This document shows, one piece after another, positions 27,442-38,964 of a stretch of DNA of 64,000 nt; the first letter of the stretch is position 1, and every line of letters starts with the position of its first letter. The translations under genes and the position numbers were made by a program. The stretch is taken from NCBI RefSeq assembly GCF_026339875.1, contig NZ_JAPEPZ010000001.1, forward strand, positions 5,270,001-5,334,000, written 5' to 3'. The notes beneath the pieces were generated by a model that had not been told where the DNA came from, made no database searches, and was given only the letters and a program-made list of their open reading frames with translations. This stretch comes from Streptomyces sp. NBC_01571. GTDB taxonomy: Bacteria > Actinomycetota > Actinomycetes > Streptomycetales > Streptomycetaceae.

Positions 27442-27968
27442 CGCAGTCCTCCTCGCGACCACCGCTGGCTCATGACCACCACCGGCTACCAATACTTCTC
27501 ACCTTATGAGGATTCGACGCCGCTGCGAATGGGCTGTGGGCACCTCGTACGACCTCACACGGCCGGTGGCCGGACACGTGCACCCCGGCGATCATCGCCG
27601 TATGCCCCCACGACCACTCCGAGATGCCCCGATGTGCGCACCACACGGTGTGCGACGAGCGTCACACAGAACCGGCGGTCATCCTCGTACGAAGGCGTAC
27701 GAATTGGGGGGCGCACCATCCAGAACCGCATGCGCCGGTGGCTCACGCCGTGGCGCGCATCACCCGTGAAGGTGAGTTGAGACCTCTTCGAGACATGGCC
27801 CACTTGGCAGGCCCATGCGCGCCGACAAGTCACGTACTGCCATTGTATCGTTCAACTTCCTTTGTTTCCAAGGCACTTGAACCGTTTTGATCATGCAGAA
27901 ACGTGCCTGTCAACGCGTGCATATGCGTCCGCACTACCCCACCGCATGAGCCCTACTATCGGCTCGCC
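27442..27968. other. 527-base divergent gap between hisC and the LacI gene
   Basis: It contains the hisC ribosome-binding site and an A+T-richer patch at 27835-27900. A TACTAT -10 (27954-27959) stands 9 bases before the LacI-family start. Small open frames on both strands lack ribosome-binding sites and recognisable composition. No RNA gene is recognised. Confidence 0.5.
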
Positions 27969-29081
27969 ATGACAGCAGCAGGGAAGCACCAGGTGAGCCG
28001 GGCGGAGACCACCCGCCGAGGCGGTCGACCGGGCCGGGCGGGTATCAGAGACGTGGCCGCGGCCGCAGGGGTCTCCATCACGACCGTGTCCGACGCCCTC
28101 AACGGCAAGGGCCGGCTCCCGGACGCCACCCGACGCCACGTCCGCGAAGTCGCCGACCGACTGGGATATCGCCCATCGGCCGCGGCCCGAACCCTCCGTA
28201 CCGGAAAGTCGGGGCTCATCGGCCTGACGGTGACGACATACGGGGATGAACCTTTCACCTTCACGGAGTTCGCGTACTTCGCGGAGATGGCCAGAGCCGC
28301 CACCTCGGCCGCACTCGCCCGGGGCTACGCCCTGGTCATCCTCCCGGCGACCTCGCGCCACGACGTGTGGTCGAACGTCGCCCTGGACGGGACCGTGGTC
28401 ATCGACCCCTCCGACCAGGACCCGGTCGTCAGCGAGCTCGTCCGCCAGGGCTTACCGGTCGTCTCCGACGGCCGCCCGGCGGGCACGCTCCCGGTCACCG
28501 CCTGGGTGGACAACGACCACGAGGCCGCGGTCCTCGGCATCCTCGACCATCTCGCGGACGCCGGCGCCCGCCGGATCGGCCTCCTGACCGGCACCTCCAC
28601 GGACACCTACACCCACCTCTCCACCACCGCCTATCTGCGCTGGTGCGAGCGGGTCGGACAGGATCCGGTGTACGAGGCCTACCCCGCCCACGACCCCTGC
28701 GCGGGCGCCGTCGCGGCGGACCGCTTACTGGCCCGTCCCGACCGGCCCGACGCCGTCTACGGCCTCTTCGACCCGAACGGCACCGACCTGCTCGCCGCGG
28801 CCCGCCGCTACGGTCTGCGTGTACCGGACGACCTGCTGCTGGTCTGCTGCAGCGAGTCCACCGTCTATGCCAGCACCGAACCGCCCATCACCACGCTGTC
28901 GCTCAAACCGCGCCGGATCGGCACCGCCGTGGTCCAGCTGCTCATCGACGCCATCGAAGGGGTCGACTCGGACCAGCCGGTCGAGCAGGTGATACCGACG
29001 GAGTTGATCGTGCGGACGTCCTCCGAGCGGCGCTCGCCCCGCACGACGGTCAGCCCACCCCGGTCGCCCGAACAGGGGTGA
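27969..29081 (+). CDS. LacI-family regulator with two TTA codons
   Basis: A 370-residue LacI/GalR repressor. Helix-turn-helix IRDVAAAAGVSITTVSDALNGKG lies at about residues 24-46, then the hinge region RLGYRPSAAARTLRTGKSG. A periplasmic-binding-protein-like sensor domain spans about 75-340. The conserved Asp/Arg residues of the sugar site cannot be assigned with certainty. Leu162 (28452-28454) and Leu253 (28725-28727) are TTA codons, rare in Streptomyces and needing the bldA tRNA. The ATG follows a TACTAT -10 by only 9 bases, so a leaderless or near-leaderless mRNA is likely. No sugar gene is adjacent. Confidence 0.9.
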   Translation: MTAAGKHQVSRAETTRRGGRPGRAGIRDVAAAAGVSITTVSDALNGKGRLPDATRRHVREVADRLGYRPSAAARTLRTGKSGLIGLTVTTYGDEPFTFTEFAYFAEMARAATSAALARGYALVILPATSRHDVWSNVALDGTVVIDPSDQDPVVSELVRQGLPVVSDGRPAGTLPVTAWVDNDHEAAVLGILDHLADAGARRIGLLTGTSTDTYTHLSTTAYLRWCERVGQDPVYEAYPAHDPCAGAVAADRLLARPDRPDAVYGLFDPNGTDLLAAARRYGLRVPDDLLLVCCSESTVYASTEPPITTLSLKPRRIGTAVVQLLIDAIEGVDSDQPVEQVIPTELIVRTSSERRSPRTTVSPPRSPEQG

Positions 29082-29367
29082 ACCCGGCGCCGGCGCGAGA
29101 AGTCGAGCCCGGCGTCGGCGCGCGGGGGTAACCCGGCGTCCGCCGGGGTTGACGCCCGGTGGGCGCGCCACGGGGGCGTCCACCTGCGAAAGCCCTGCCC
29201 AATTCGGGCGAAAACCGTGGCGAACAGGGCTCCTGCTCCGATTCACCACCCCTGGGTCATCACATGGCGCGATCCGCATTCCTATGATGGGCCCACGACA
29301 CCGCGGGCCGCTGCGACCAGGCAGTCCGATCCGGTGCAGATGCGGCGCGATGGTGGTGGAGGGGTCG

Positions 29368-30450
29368 ATGACTCAGGGGGCCGGTCAGGGACCCGAGGTG
29401 CTGCGGACGGAGACGTTGCGCGACTTTCGGGTGCCCGCGTACGTCAACGAGACCGGTCCGTACGTGCCGAGCACGCCTCCGGGCGAGCCCCTCGGCGCGA
29501 TCGACGGGCTCGCCGAGGAGCCCGACGGCTATACGCCGACACAGCGCGACCTGCCCGTCATCAACCGGGGTGACACGGTTCAGGTCGCCGTCGACCCCGA
29601 GGCCGGGCCGGCTCCGCAGCCGGCCGAGGGCCCGGGTCCGCTCTACGTCGTCGGCGACGTGCACGGCTATCTCGACCAGCTGATCGCCGCGCTCCAGGAG
29701 CAGGGCCTCGTCGACGCCGCGGGCAACTGGTCCGCCGGGACCGCCCGCCTGTGGTTCCTCGGCGACTTCACCGACCGCGGCCCGGACGGCATCGGTGTGA
29801 TCGACCTCGTGATGCGGTTGTCCGCCGAGGCGGCCGCGGTCGGGGGCTACTGCAAGGCGCTGATGGGCAACCACGAGCTGCTGCTGCTCGGCGCCAAGCG
29901 GTTCGGCGACACGCCGGTGAACTCCGGCGCGGGCACGGCCACCTTCCAGGCCGCCTGGCTGCTCAACGGCGGCCAGAAGACCGACATGGACCGTCTCCAG
30001 GACCATCACCTGCAGTGGATGGCCCGCCTCGACGCCATGGAGGAAGTCGACGGCCACCTCCTGATGCACTCCGACACCACCGCCTATCTCGACTACGGCG
30101 ACTCCATCGAAGCGGTCAACGACACCATCCGCGAAACCCTCACCCGCAACGACGCCGACGAGTGCTGGGACCTCTTCCGGAAGCTGACCAGGCGCTTCGC
30201 CTTCCGCGACGACGGGGGCGCCGAAGCCGTCCTCTCCCTGCTGGACACCTACGGCGGCACCCGGATCGTCCACGGGCACAGCCCCATTCCGTACCTGCTG
30301 GGCGAGGTCGGCTCGGAGGAGGGCGAGGACAGCCCGAGCCCCGTGGTCGAGGAACCGCATCTTTACGCCGACGGACTGGCCATCGCGATGGACGGCGGGG
30401 TGACCATGGCCGGAAAGCTGCTGGTCCGGCAACTGCCCCTGGGTAGCTGA
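29368..30450 (+). CDS. Metallophosphoesterase (PPP-type phosphatase-like)
   Basis: A 360-residue protein. The calcineurin-like motifs are complete: GDVHGYLDQL (about residue 97), LGDFTDRGPDG (about 131), GNHELLL (about 170) and later VHGHSP. The DxH, GDxxDRG and GNHE set fits protein phosphatases and Ap4A hydrolases. The first 85 residues are a poorly conserved, acidic/Pro-rich lead. GGAGGGG precedes the ATG at 29368. The gene stands alone. Whether it acts on phosphoproteins or small molecules is not evident. Confidence 0.88.
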   Translation: MTQGAGQGPEVLRTETLRDFRVPAYVNETGPYVPSTPPGEPLGAIDGLAEEPDGYTPTQRDLPVINRGDTVQVAVDPEAGPAPQPAEGPGPLYVVGDVHGYLDQLIAALQEQGLVDAAGNWSAGTARLWFLGDFTDRGPDGIGVIDLVMRLSAEAAAVGGYCKALMGNHELLLLGAKRFGDTPVNSGAGTATFQAAWLLNGGQKTDMDRLQDHHLQWMARLDAMEEVDGHLLMHSDTTAYLDYGDSIEAVNDTIRETLTRNDADECWDLFRKLTRRFAFRDDGGAEAVLSLLDTYGGTRIVHGHSPIPYLLGEVGSEEGEDSPSPVVEEPHLYADGLAIAMDGGVTMAGKLLVRQLPLGS

Positions 30451-30637
30451 GCGCTCACCGGGCAGGCGTCCGCCACGAAGGACCGCGCCGGCCAGGGGGC
30501 AATTTCTGGAAACCCCCTGTCACGGCGTGCCGTCACCGCTCTACCATCGGCTTATCCGTAGCAGGCTCCCCTCCGTTTCTGCCCAACGGCTCGTCAGCGT
30601 GCGAGCCATCAGCCCTACGGAGCATCGGGGGATGCAG

Positions 30638-31501
30638 ATGAACAGCGTTCCGCAGCACCTGCTGAGTGAGGACCGCCAGGAATACGAGCGGATCCTCGAT
30701 GAGGCGCTGCGCTCCGCCCCACACCACCCGGAACTCGCCGCTGTCGGCCGGCGGCTCAACCCCGAGCAACTGCGCACCATGGCGCTCAACGCCACCGCAC
30801 TCATCACGGCGGCCGCGACGACCGAGTACGCGCACTACGTGAAGGTCCGCGAGGAACTGCGCCATCCGGCGCCGTCCACCCCAGCCGTCAGCGAGGAGAT
30901 CGGCTCCGCGGAGCCGGGCACCACCGCGGTGGGGCTCGCCACCACCATGGGGGAGGTCACCGAGACCGCCGGCGCCGGCGCCATCGCGGTCATCGCGGTG
31001 CTCGCTCCCGTGCTCGCCGGAACAGCCGCGGTGATCTTCCTGCTCGTCGGCTACCTGTTGAAGGTGCTCGATCCCGAACAGACGTTCGCCCAGACCCTCC
31101 TGACCACCGGGTGGGTCTTCGGCGCGGTCACGGCGGCCGCGATATTGGTCGCCGCGGTCGGGCTGCTGCTGACCGCACTGCGCAACGGCTCGTCCTCGCT
31201 CCAGGCAGGAGCGCGCGGCGAGCTCGACGAGGAGGTCGACCGCGCCAGGGAAGCCTGGCGGGACGCCCTGCTGGAGCGCGGCATCATGCCGTTCCTCCGG
31301 CACGCCCTCGCCGATCCCGCCGCGGCGGCACTGGACCGGCCGTCACCGACGCCCACCACCGGCCGCATGCCGCATCTCGGTTACAACCGGCCGGGGTTCA
31401 GCAGCCCCGATGGCGGGCCCGCGGCCGGCCCCCGGCCGAGCTTCACCAGCCCGGACTTCACGAGCCCGGACTTCGGGGGGCCCGAGCACCAGCCGGAGTG
31501 A
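30638..31501 (+). CDS. Conserved membrane protein with SPD-repeat tail, unknown function
   Basis: About 287 residues. The N-terminal 85 are soluble and helical (HLLSEDRQEYERILDEALR). Two long membrane segments follow at about 110-143 and 155-181. An acidic helix (GELDEEVDRAREAWRDALLERG) comes next, and the tail repeats FSSPD/FTSPDF units. GGGGG lies 6 bases before the ATG at 30638; ATG 30632 is an alternative. It is followed by a bidirectional terminator. No family function is recognised. Confidence 0.75.
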   Translation: MNSVPQHLLSEDRQEYERILDEALRSAPHHPELAAVGRRLNPEQLRTMALNATALITAAATTEYAHYVKVREELRHPAPSTPAVSEEIGSAEPGTTAVGLATTMGEVTETAGAGAIAVIAVLAPVLAGTAAVIFLLVGYLLKVLDPEQTFAQTLLTTGWVFGAVTAAAILVAAVGLLLTALRNGSSSLQAGARGELDEEVDRAREAWRDALLERGIMPFLRHALADPAAAALDRPSPTPTTGRMPHLGYNRPGFSSPDGGPAAGPRPSFTSPDFTSPDFGGPEHQPE

Positions 31502-31538
31502 TCCCCGGCGGGCCGACACCGGGGGTGACAGACGCAAC

Positions 31539-31565
31539 GGGCCCGCGCCGCCGGAGCGCGGGCCC
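31539..31565. terminator. Bidirectional terminator
   Basis: A perfect 10-bp stem GGGCCCGCGC / GCGCGGGCCC with a 7-base loop lies between two convergent genes. Confidence 0.75.
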
Positions 31566-31615
31566 CGATCGGTGCTCGGCATGCCCGCGTACGGGCTGTC
31601 GGCCGGCAGACGGGA

Positions 31616-33073
31616 TCAGAGGATGCCCTGCCGCCGGGCCGCCGTGATCCAGGCGGGAAACTCGGAGAGCAGCCGGTCGTACAGCTCCGGGTCCGGAATG
31701 CCGCCGATGTCGTCCACGGCGAAGAAGCCGACGTTGTCGACGCGTCGGCCCGGCAGGGCGTCGAACCGCTCCAGCACGCCGTAGTCGGACCGGCCCAGGC
31801 CCACGAACTGCCAGAAGATCGGCTCCTCCACCGCCTCCCGCAGTTCCCGCTCGATCTCGTTGTTGCGATAGACGCCCCCGTCGGAGAAGAACAGGACCAG
31901 GGTGGGATCGGCCGCCGGGTGCTCCCTGACATACGTGCGCACCTCGGCGATCGCCTTCTGCTCCTCGTTCTGGATGCCGACCGTCCGCATGTCCACCTGT
32001 CCCGGCAGCAGCCCTTTCCGCGGCTTCCTGCTCCGCCGGAACAGGCTCAGCTCGCCGACGCGGACGTGAAGCTCGAGCCACTCGGGCAACTCGCCGAGGG
32101 CCAGATCCGGCAGCCGGGCCGCGTGGGAGGCGAACGTCCACGCCTGCATCACGCCGTCGTCGTCCAACTGGGCGGCCACGGCGGCCATCCGCTCGACCAC
32201 GTCGGACACGACGCCCTTCGCGTACAGGAAGGACATGGAACCGGAGGCATCCAGGATCAACACCACACGCGCCGTGACACCCTCCGCCCCGTGCTTCCGC
32301 AGGCTGACCGCCACCTGCTCCTTGCGCAGGGAGAGCCGCTTGCGCATGTCCACGGGCAGCCGTGCCTCGCCCTTGGCGGGACGCGAGGGGGAGGCCGGGG
32401 GTGCTGGGGGAGTCAGGGGTGCCGGGGGAGTCGGAGGTGCTGGGGGAGTCCGGGGTGCCGGGGAAGCTTGAGCGGGCGGCGGGACCGGCACGGCGGCGGG
32501 CAGGACCACGGGCGGCACTACCGGCGCTGGCGTGGGAAGGCCGGGCTCCTCGTCCACGCTGATGCCGAAATCGGTGGCGAGTCCCGCGAGTCCGGACGCG
32601 TACCCCTGTCCGATCGCCCGGAACTTCCACTGTCCGCCACGCAGATACAACTCGCCGCCGATGAACGCCGTTTCCGTCGTGGCCTCCATCTCGAAGCGCG
32701 CGAACTCCCGCTGTGTCCCGGCGTCGAGCAGCCGCAGCGTCAGCCCGGACAGCTGGCCGAAGGTGCCGCCGTCCGCCGAGACACCCAGCACGACCCGCTC
32801 GATCTCCGGTTCCAGTGAGCGCAGGTCCACCTCGACCGTGTCCGTCGTGACTCCGGCGTCCTGCCGCTTCCCCAGGTGGCGTACGGCACCGGAGACATGC
32901 CGTGGCTGGTTGTAGAAGACGAAGTCCCCGTCGTCCCGCACCCGGCCGTCCGCACCGAGCAGCAGCGCCGAGGCGTCCGCGTCCGGCGCGCCGGGTCCTC
33001 CCGTCCAGCCGAGCACGGCCCGTACGGCCCCGACGGCCACCGGAAGGTTGGCGCCCTTGCTCATGGATGTCAT
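31616..33073 (-). CDS. TerD-domain plus von Willebrand A domain protein
   Basis: A 485-residue cytosolic fusion. Residues 4-165 are a TerD domain (MSKGANLPV start, then [20 protein letters not shown] and the acidic Ca-binding-type segments). A Pro/Ala-rich linker (about 170-225) is encoded by 15-bp repeats. Residues about 250-480 are a vWA domain with MIDAS motif DASGS in [13 protein letters not shown]. The domain pair is typical of chemical-stress Ter systems. ATG 33073 lies 6 bases after CAGACT, suggesting leaderless initiation. ATG 33064, giving the classical MSKGAN start, is an alternative. Confidence 0.88.
   Translation of the reverse strand: MTSMSKGANLPVAVGAVRAVLGWTGGPGAPDADASALLLGADGRVRDDGDFVFYNQPRHVSGAVRHLGKRQDAGVTTDTVEVDLRSLEPEIERVVLGVSADGGTFGQLSGLTLRLLDAGTQREFARFEMEATTETAFIGGELYLRGGQWKFRAIGQGYASGLAGLATDFGISVDEEPGLPTPAPVVPPVVLPAAVPVPPPAQASPAPRTPPAPPTPPAPLTPPAPPASPSRPAKGEARLPVDMRKRLSLRKEQVAVSLRKHGAEGVTARVVLILDASGSMSFLYAKGVVSDVVERMAAVAAQLDDDGVMQAWTFASHAARLPDLALGELPEWLELHVRVGELSLFRRSRKPRKGLLPGQVDMRTVGIQNEEQKAIAEVRTYVREHPAADPTLVLFFSDGGVYRNNEIERELREAVEEPIFWQFVGLGRSDYGVLERFDALPGRRVDNVGFFAVDDIGGIPDPELYDRLLSEFPAWITAARRQGIL
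32394..32465 (-). repeat. 15-bp tandem repeats encoding the Pro-rich linker
   Basis: About five imperfect 15-bp units (core GGTGCCGGGGGAGTC on the plus strand) encode alternating P-A-P-P-T/P-L-T-P units between the TerD and vWA domains. Length polymorphism by slippage would keep the frame. Confidence 0.7.
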
Positions 33074-33262
33074 GGACCCAGTCTGCCGAGTGAACCCGGC
33101 CGTCCGCAGAGGCGAACTCACCTGACATGCCGGCACGACGGGGTGGTGCCGCCTATGGTGCCGCTTCCTCCGCGTCCCTCCGTGTTCCTCCGCGGTCTTC
33201 GAGGAGGACGGTGCTCAGGGTGCGCCGGACCCTGAGCACCACGTCGGTGGAGTGTCCGGGAG

Positions 33263-35228
<1,966 letters not shown>

Positions 35229-35312
35229 CGCGTGTGCAAAGGTGACTCCACGCTAGCGTCATGTCTGGCGCGGTGAACAGAGGGCCCTCGCCGTTCTTGC
35301 GATGATCGGTCG

Positions 35313-36851
35313 GTGACCACGATGCAGCAGCCCCCGTTCCCGCCGTCCGAGCCGCGACGCGGCCCCGGCCCCGACCCTGTCCCCGGCGACGGCGACGGCG
35401 ACGGCCATGGCTCCGGACACGGCCGCGGGCACGGGCACGGTGGCGGCAACGGTCCAGGGGGCGGGCACGGACCGGGTGAGGGACACGGTCAGAGGCCGGA
35501 CACCCTGCCGGGGACGGGGCACTCGCACAGTCACAGTCATGGCCCGGCCGCGCCCGTCTCCAAGCATCTGCGCAAGGTCATCGCGGCCGTGCTGATTCCC
35601 TTCGCCGCGGCGGTCGTTGTGGGTCTCGTGGTGCTCTGGCCCGGCGGCGCCCCGTCGCACGAGCGCACCGGTGTCGGCTTCGACCGGCAGAGCCAGCAGG
35701 CCACGGTCACCGAGATCGTCCAGGTGGACTGCAAGTCGGTGAACGCCTCGGGGGGCACGGCGGCCGGCGACACCTCCACCGCCGCGGGTTCCTCCGCCCG
35801 GCAGCAGGCGACGGGCGAGTGCAAGAAGGCGACGATCCGGGTGGACAGCGGCAAGGACAAGGGCCGTACCTTCACGGAGATCGTCCAGCCCGACCAGTCA
35901 CGGCAGTTGCACCAGGGCGAGAAGGTCGTGGTCGCCTACGAGCCCTCGGCGCCCAAGGAACTGCAGTACTCGGTCACCGACGTGAACCGGAGGTTCCCGA
36001 TGGCGCTGCTCGCCGGGATCTTCGCGCTGGCCGTCGTGGTGGTGGGCCGGATGCGTGGCCTCATGGCGCTGATCGCGTTGGCCGTCAGTTTCCTCATCCT
36101 GACGTTCTTCATCCTGCCCGCCATCCTGGAGGGCTCGAATCCGCTGGTCGTGGCGGTGGTCGGGGCGAGCGCCATCATGTTGATCGCGCTCTACATGTGC
36201 CACGGCCTGTCGGCCCGTACGTCGGTGGCCGTCCTCGGCACCCTGCTCTCGCTGGTGCTGATCGGTGTGCTCGGCTCGGTGTTCATCGGCTGGGCGGCCC
36301 TGACCGGCAACACCGACGACAACACCGGCTTGATCCACGGCCTGTACCCGTCCATCGACATGAGCGGTCTGCTGCTCGCGGGCGTGATCATCGGTTCGCT
36401 CGGTGTGCTCGACGACGTGACGGTGACGCAGACCTCGGCGGTCTGGGAGCTGCACGAGGCCAATCCCACCATGGGCCGGCGCGGCCTGTACCGCGCGGGC
36501 ATCCGGATCGGCCGCGACCACATCGCGTCGGTCGTCAACACGCTCGTCCTGGCGTACGCGGGTGCCGCGCTGCCCCTGCTGTTGCTTTTCTCGATCGCTC
36601 AGAGCAGCGTCGGCGCGGTCGCCAACAGCGAACTGGTCGCCGAGGAGATCGTGCGCACCCTGGTCGGCTCGATCGGTCTGGTCGCCTCGGTGCCGGTCAC
36701 CACCGCGCTGGCGGCCCTGGTGGTCTCGGCGGACCGTCCCGGGACGCCGGGCGTCCTCACGGCGGCCACAGGGCCCGTGGCGCCCGTACAGGAGCCCGCC
36801 GGGGGCCGGGGGCCGGTCCGGGGCGGCAAGGGTCGTCGCCGCAAGCACTGA
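35313..36851 (+). CDS. YibE/F-family membrane protein with Gly/His-rich N-terminus
   Basis: A 512-residue protein. Residues 1-80 are Gly/His/Asp-rich, with GHGHG and HSHSHSHG runs that could bind metal. A first membrane segment (about 87-110) is followed by an extracytoplasmic domain with Cys residues (VQVDCKSVNAS and TGECKKATI). About eight membrane segments then fill residues 220-485, including the conserved DVTVTQTSAVWEL region. YibE/F proteins are of unknown transport function. GTG 35313 follows GATGAT by 6 bases, hinting at leaderless initiation; ATG 35322 is an alternative. Confidence 0.85.
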   Translation: MTTMQQPPFPPSEPRRGPGPDPVPGDGDGDGHGSGHGRGHGHGGGNGPGGGHGPGEGHGQRPDTLPGTGHSHSHSHGPAAPVSKHLRKVIAAVLIPFAAAVVVGLVVLWPGGAPSHERTGVGFDRQSQQATVTEIVQVDCKSVNASGGTAAGDTSTAAGSSARQQATGECKKATIRVDSGKDKGRTFTEIVQPDQSRQLHQGEKVVVAYEPSAPKELQYSVTDVNRRFPMALLAGIFALAVVVVGRMRGLMALIALAVSFLILTFFILPAILEGSNPLVVAVVGASAIMLIALYMCHGLSARTSVAVLGTLLSLVLIGVLGSVFIGWAALTGNTDDNTGLIHGLYPSIDMSGLLLAGVIIGSLGVLDDVTVTQTSAVWELHEANPTMGRRGLYRAGIRIGRDHIASVVNTLVLAYAGAALPLLLLFSIAQSSVGAVANSELVAEEIVRTLVGSIGLVASVPVTTALAALVVSADRPGTPGVLTAATGPVAPVQEPAGGRGPVRGGKGRRRKH

Positions 36852-36880
36852 GGCCGCCGTGCGCCCGCCCAGGGCGTGCG

Positions 36881-36914
36881 GAAGCGTTCCTCCACGCGGG
36901 TCCGGGAACGCTTC
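36881..36914. terminator. Bidirectional terminator between YibE/F and ssgA
   Basis: GAAGCGTTCC / GGAACGCTTC forms a 10-bp stem with a 14-base loop and touches the ssgA stop codon. Confidence 0.6.
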
Positions 36915-37350
36915 AGCCCGCGCTCTGCTCCTCCGCCAGGATGCGGTCCAGTGCCTCGTCGAGGTGGGTGTCGAAGTCCGCGAGGGAGCGCTCCTGCCCC
37001 AGCGGTACGAGCTTGTCGGTGCGGTCGAGGAATGCCACCAGCGGCGCGGCGCCTGACCGGAACAGCGCATGATCGCCGCCCACTTGGAGCCGGATCAGTA
37101 CCTCGCCGAACGCGTCCGGATCGGCGGGCGCGATGTGCACATCGCCGTCGCCGCACGGCCGGCCCACCCCGTCGATCAGCAGCTCCCGCCCGAAGGCCCA
37201 GGTCACGGGCGCGTCGCCGGGCAAGTGGAAGGTCAGCCGCACGGCGTAGGGATCACAGGTCTCGTAGCGCAGCTCCACCGGGATGCGGAAGGACAGCTCC
37301 TCCGACACGAGGAAGCTCATCATGACCTCTGCCTGTACCGACTCGCGCAT
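36913..37350 (-). CDS. ssgA: Sporulation-specific cell division activator SsgA
   Basis: A 145-residue SALP-family protein. The sequence begins MRESVQAEVMMSFLVSEEL and continues with WAFGRELLIDG and FLDRTDKLVPLGQER, closely matching remembered Streptomyces SsgA. SsgA activates sporulation-specific cell division and marks sites of germ-tube and branch formation by controlling SsgB and FtsZ placement. It lies directly downstream of its activator gene ssgR, with about 100 bases between them. That gap should hold the SsgR-dependent promoter. Confidence 0.95.
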   Translation of the reverse strand: MRESVQAEVMMSFLVSEELSFRIPVELRYETCDPYAVRLTFHLPGDAPVTWAFGRELLIDGVGRPCGDGDVHIAPADPDAFGEVLIRLQVGGDHALFRSGAAPLVAFLDRTDKLVPLGQERSLADFDTHLDEALDRILAEEQSAG

Positions 37351-37449
37351 CGCCTACCCCGTCGTTTGCCATCGACTGGCCAGGAATCGTCCCCCTGACA
37401 CTGCTGGAATCTTGCTCAACGTACACAAGAGATCACAAGGAGTGAGTTT

Positions 37450-38370
37450 TCAGATGCTGATAGAGATCGCGAGTGTCCCCAGTAGTCTGCTGATCTCACC
37501 TTGCAATTGTCGTGCCGCCGGTAGCAGTCGGTCGGCCTGGTGAACAGGGAGGGAGATGGCCACCGTTGCGGCGGTCGCCCCCGCGGTGATGGGCAGTGCG
37601 GCACACACCGTTCCCAGCGCGTACTCCTGCCGCTCGGTGACCGGGTCCATCCGTCCGGTGCGCTCCAGACGCCGCAGCAGGCCGGCGTTGTCACGCACCG
37701 TGTACGGAGTGAGCGACTGCACGGGATAGCGGTCGAGGTGATCCCTGCGGGCCCTCTCGTCGAGCTGGGACAGCAGACACTTGCCGACCGCGTGGGCGTG
37801 CCCGGTCTCCCTGAAGTCGGCCCACTCCTCCACCGCCGGATTCCCCGGGGTGTCCGCGACGCACATGACCTCGATCTCGCCGTCGCGGTAGACCGCGTAG
37901 TACACGGGAGCACCGATCGAGTCGCGCCACCGGGCGAGCGCGTCGCTCACCATGCTGCGACGTTTCTGCTGGGCTCCGCTGCTGCTCAACCGCTCGGCGG
38001 CCTCACCGAGGAAGAACAGCCCTTTCTCCCGGCAGAGATAGCCCTCGTGGACCAGGGTGCGCAGCAGGTGGTAGGCCGTGGGCAACGCGAGCCCGGCCTC
38101 CCGGGCGAGCTGTTTCGCGGGGGCCCCGTGCTCGCGCGCGGCGACGGCCTCCAGGAGACGCATCGCCCGTTGCACGGAGCCGATCAGGGTCGTGGGGTGC
38201 TCCGAGGCCGCGGCCTCCAGCCGATCGGTGCGCGCGACCGGCAAGGGAGCACGGATCTCCCCGGGTGACGTGCGCGGCTGGGCCGGCGGGACGTAGGACG
38301 CGGCGGAGACACTGGACCGCTGGACGGGTGGAGTGAGTGATTCTGTGGGTGCGGTGTCAACCGTGGCCAA
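37450..38370 (-). CDS. ssgR: IclR-family regulator SsgR
   Basis: A 306-residue IclR-type regulator. The helix-turn-helix lies at about residues 62-115 (SVQRAMRLLEAVAAREHGA, then AKQLAREAGLALPTAYHLL). The effector domain follows, with GHAHAVGKCLLSQLDE and TVCAALPITAGA segments typical of IclR. In S. coelicolor SsgR activates ssgA directly. The first 60 residues are low-complexity and variable; the TTG start at 38370 is supported by GGGAG at 6-base spacing, but a shorter protein is possible. Codons and order match the ssgRA locus. Confidence 0.9.
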   Translation of the reverse strand: MATVDTAPTESLTPPVQRSSVSAASYVPPAQPRTSPGEIRAPLPVARTDRLEAAASEHPTTLIGSVQRAMRLLEAVAAREHGAPAKQLAREAGLALPTAYHLLRTLVHEGYLCREKGLFFLGEAAERLSSSGAQQKRRSMVSDALARWRDSIGAPVYYAVYRDGEIEVMCVADTPGNPAVEEWADFRETGHAHAVGKCLLSQLDERARRDHLDRYPVQSLTPYTVRDNAGLLRRLERTGRMDPVTERQEYALGTVCAALPITAGATAATVAISLPVHQADRLLPAARQLQGEISRLLGTLAISISI

Positions 38371-38585
38371 GGGGCACTCCCGAAGCGCGAGGGGAACCGC
38401 CCGTGCGGGGGGACACGGGAGGGGGCTGTGCGCTGCCCGCGGGGGGTCGGCCCCGCGTCGATTTCCGGACTTTAACCGCCTGCCACCGCTCGCAGACGGC
38501 CCCGCCGGAAAACTTCCCTCGGGCGAGGGAACCTGGGGTTCCCTTTGCCCACCTGCCCGTTACCCGCGACTCACCCGGTTGTGCG

Positions 38586-38798
38586 TCACCAGTCGCCGCG
38601 GGAGGACGAACTCGACGTGAACTTGCGCACCACGTAGATCAGCCCGCCGACGAGCGCGACGAAGACCAGCGCCTTGAAGAGCAGGCCGATCACCACGGTG
38701 AGCACACTCACTATCACCGTGCCGAACACGACCAGAGCGATGACCGGCACCGCGATCCACTTCACCCACCACGGCATCCCGTTGAAGATCTCTCGCAT
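38586..38798 (-). CDS. DUF5326-type small membrane protein
   Basis: A 70-residue protein, MREIFNGMPWWVKWIAVPVIALVV at its start, with two hydrophobic segments (about 11-33 and 36-57) and a Ser/Arg tail. It fits the Streptomyces DUF5326 family; no function is known. A purine-rich GAGAGGCAAGGACAAGG precedes the ATG. The 215 bases between it and ssgR hold no gene. Confidence 0.82.
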   Translation of the reverse strand: MREIFNGMPWWVKWIAVPVIALVVFGTVIVSVLTVVIGLLFKALVFVALVGGLIYVVRKFTSSSSSRGDW

Positions 38799-38964
38799 TG
38801 CCCTTGTCCTTGCCTCTCTTCGCCCGTCGTCCCAAGTCCGGGACTCCGATTCCGGGTTCTCCGACTGTCCTGCGTTCGATGCTAGGGCCCAGGAGGGGAC
38901 CTGCGGGCGTCTCGCACCCCTTGTCCTCCCCTGACCGTTCCCCTAGGGAACCCTGAGACCGGGG

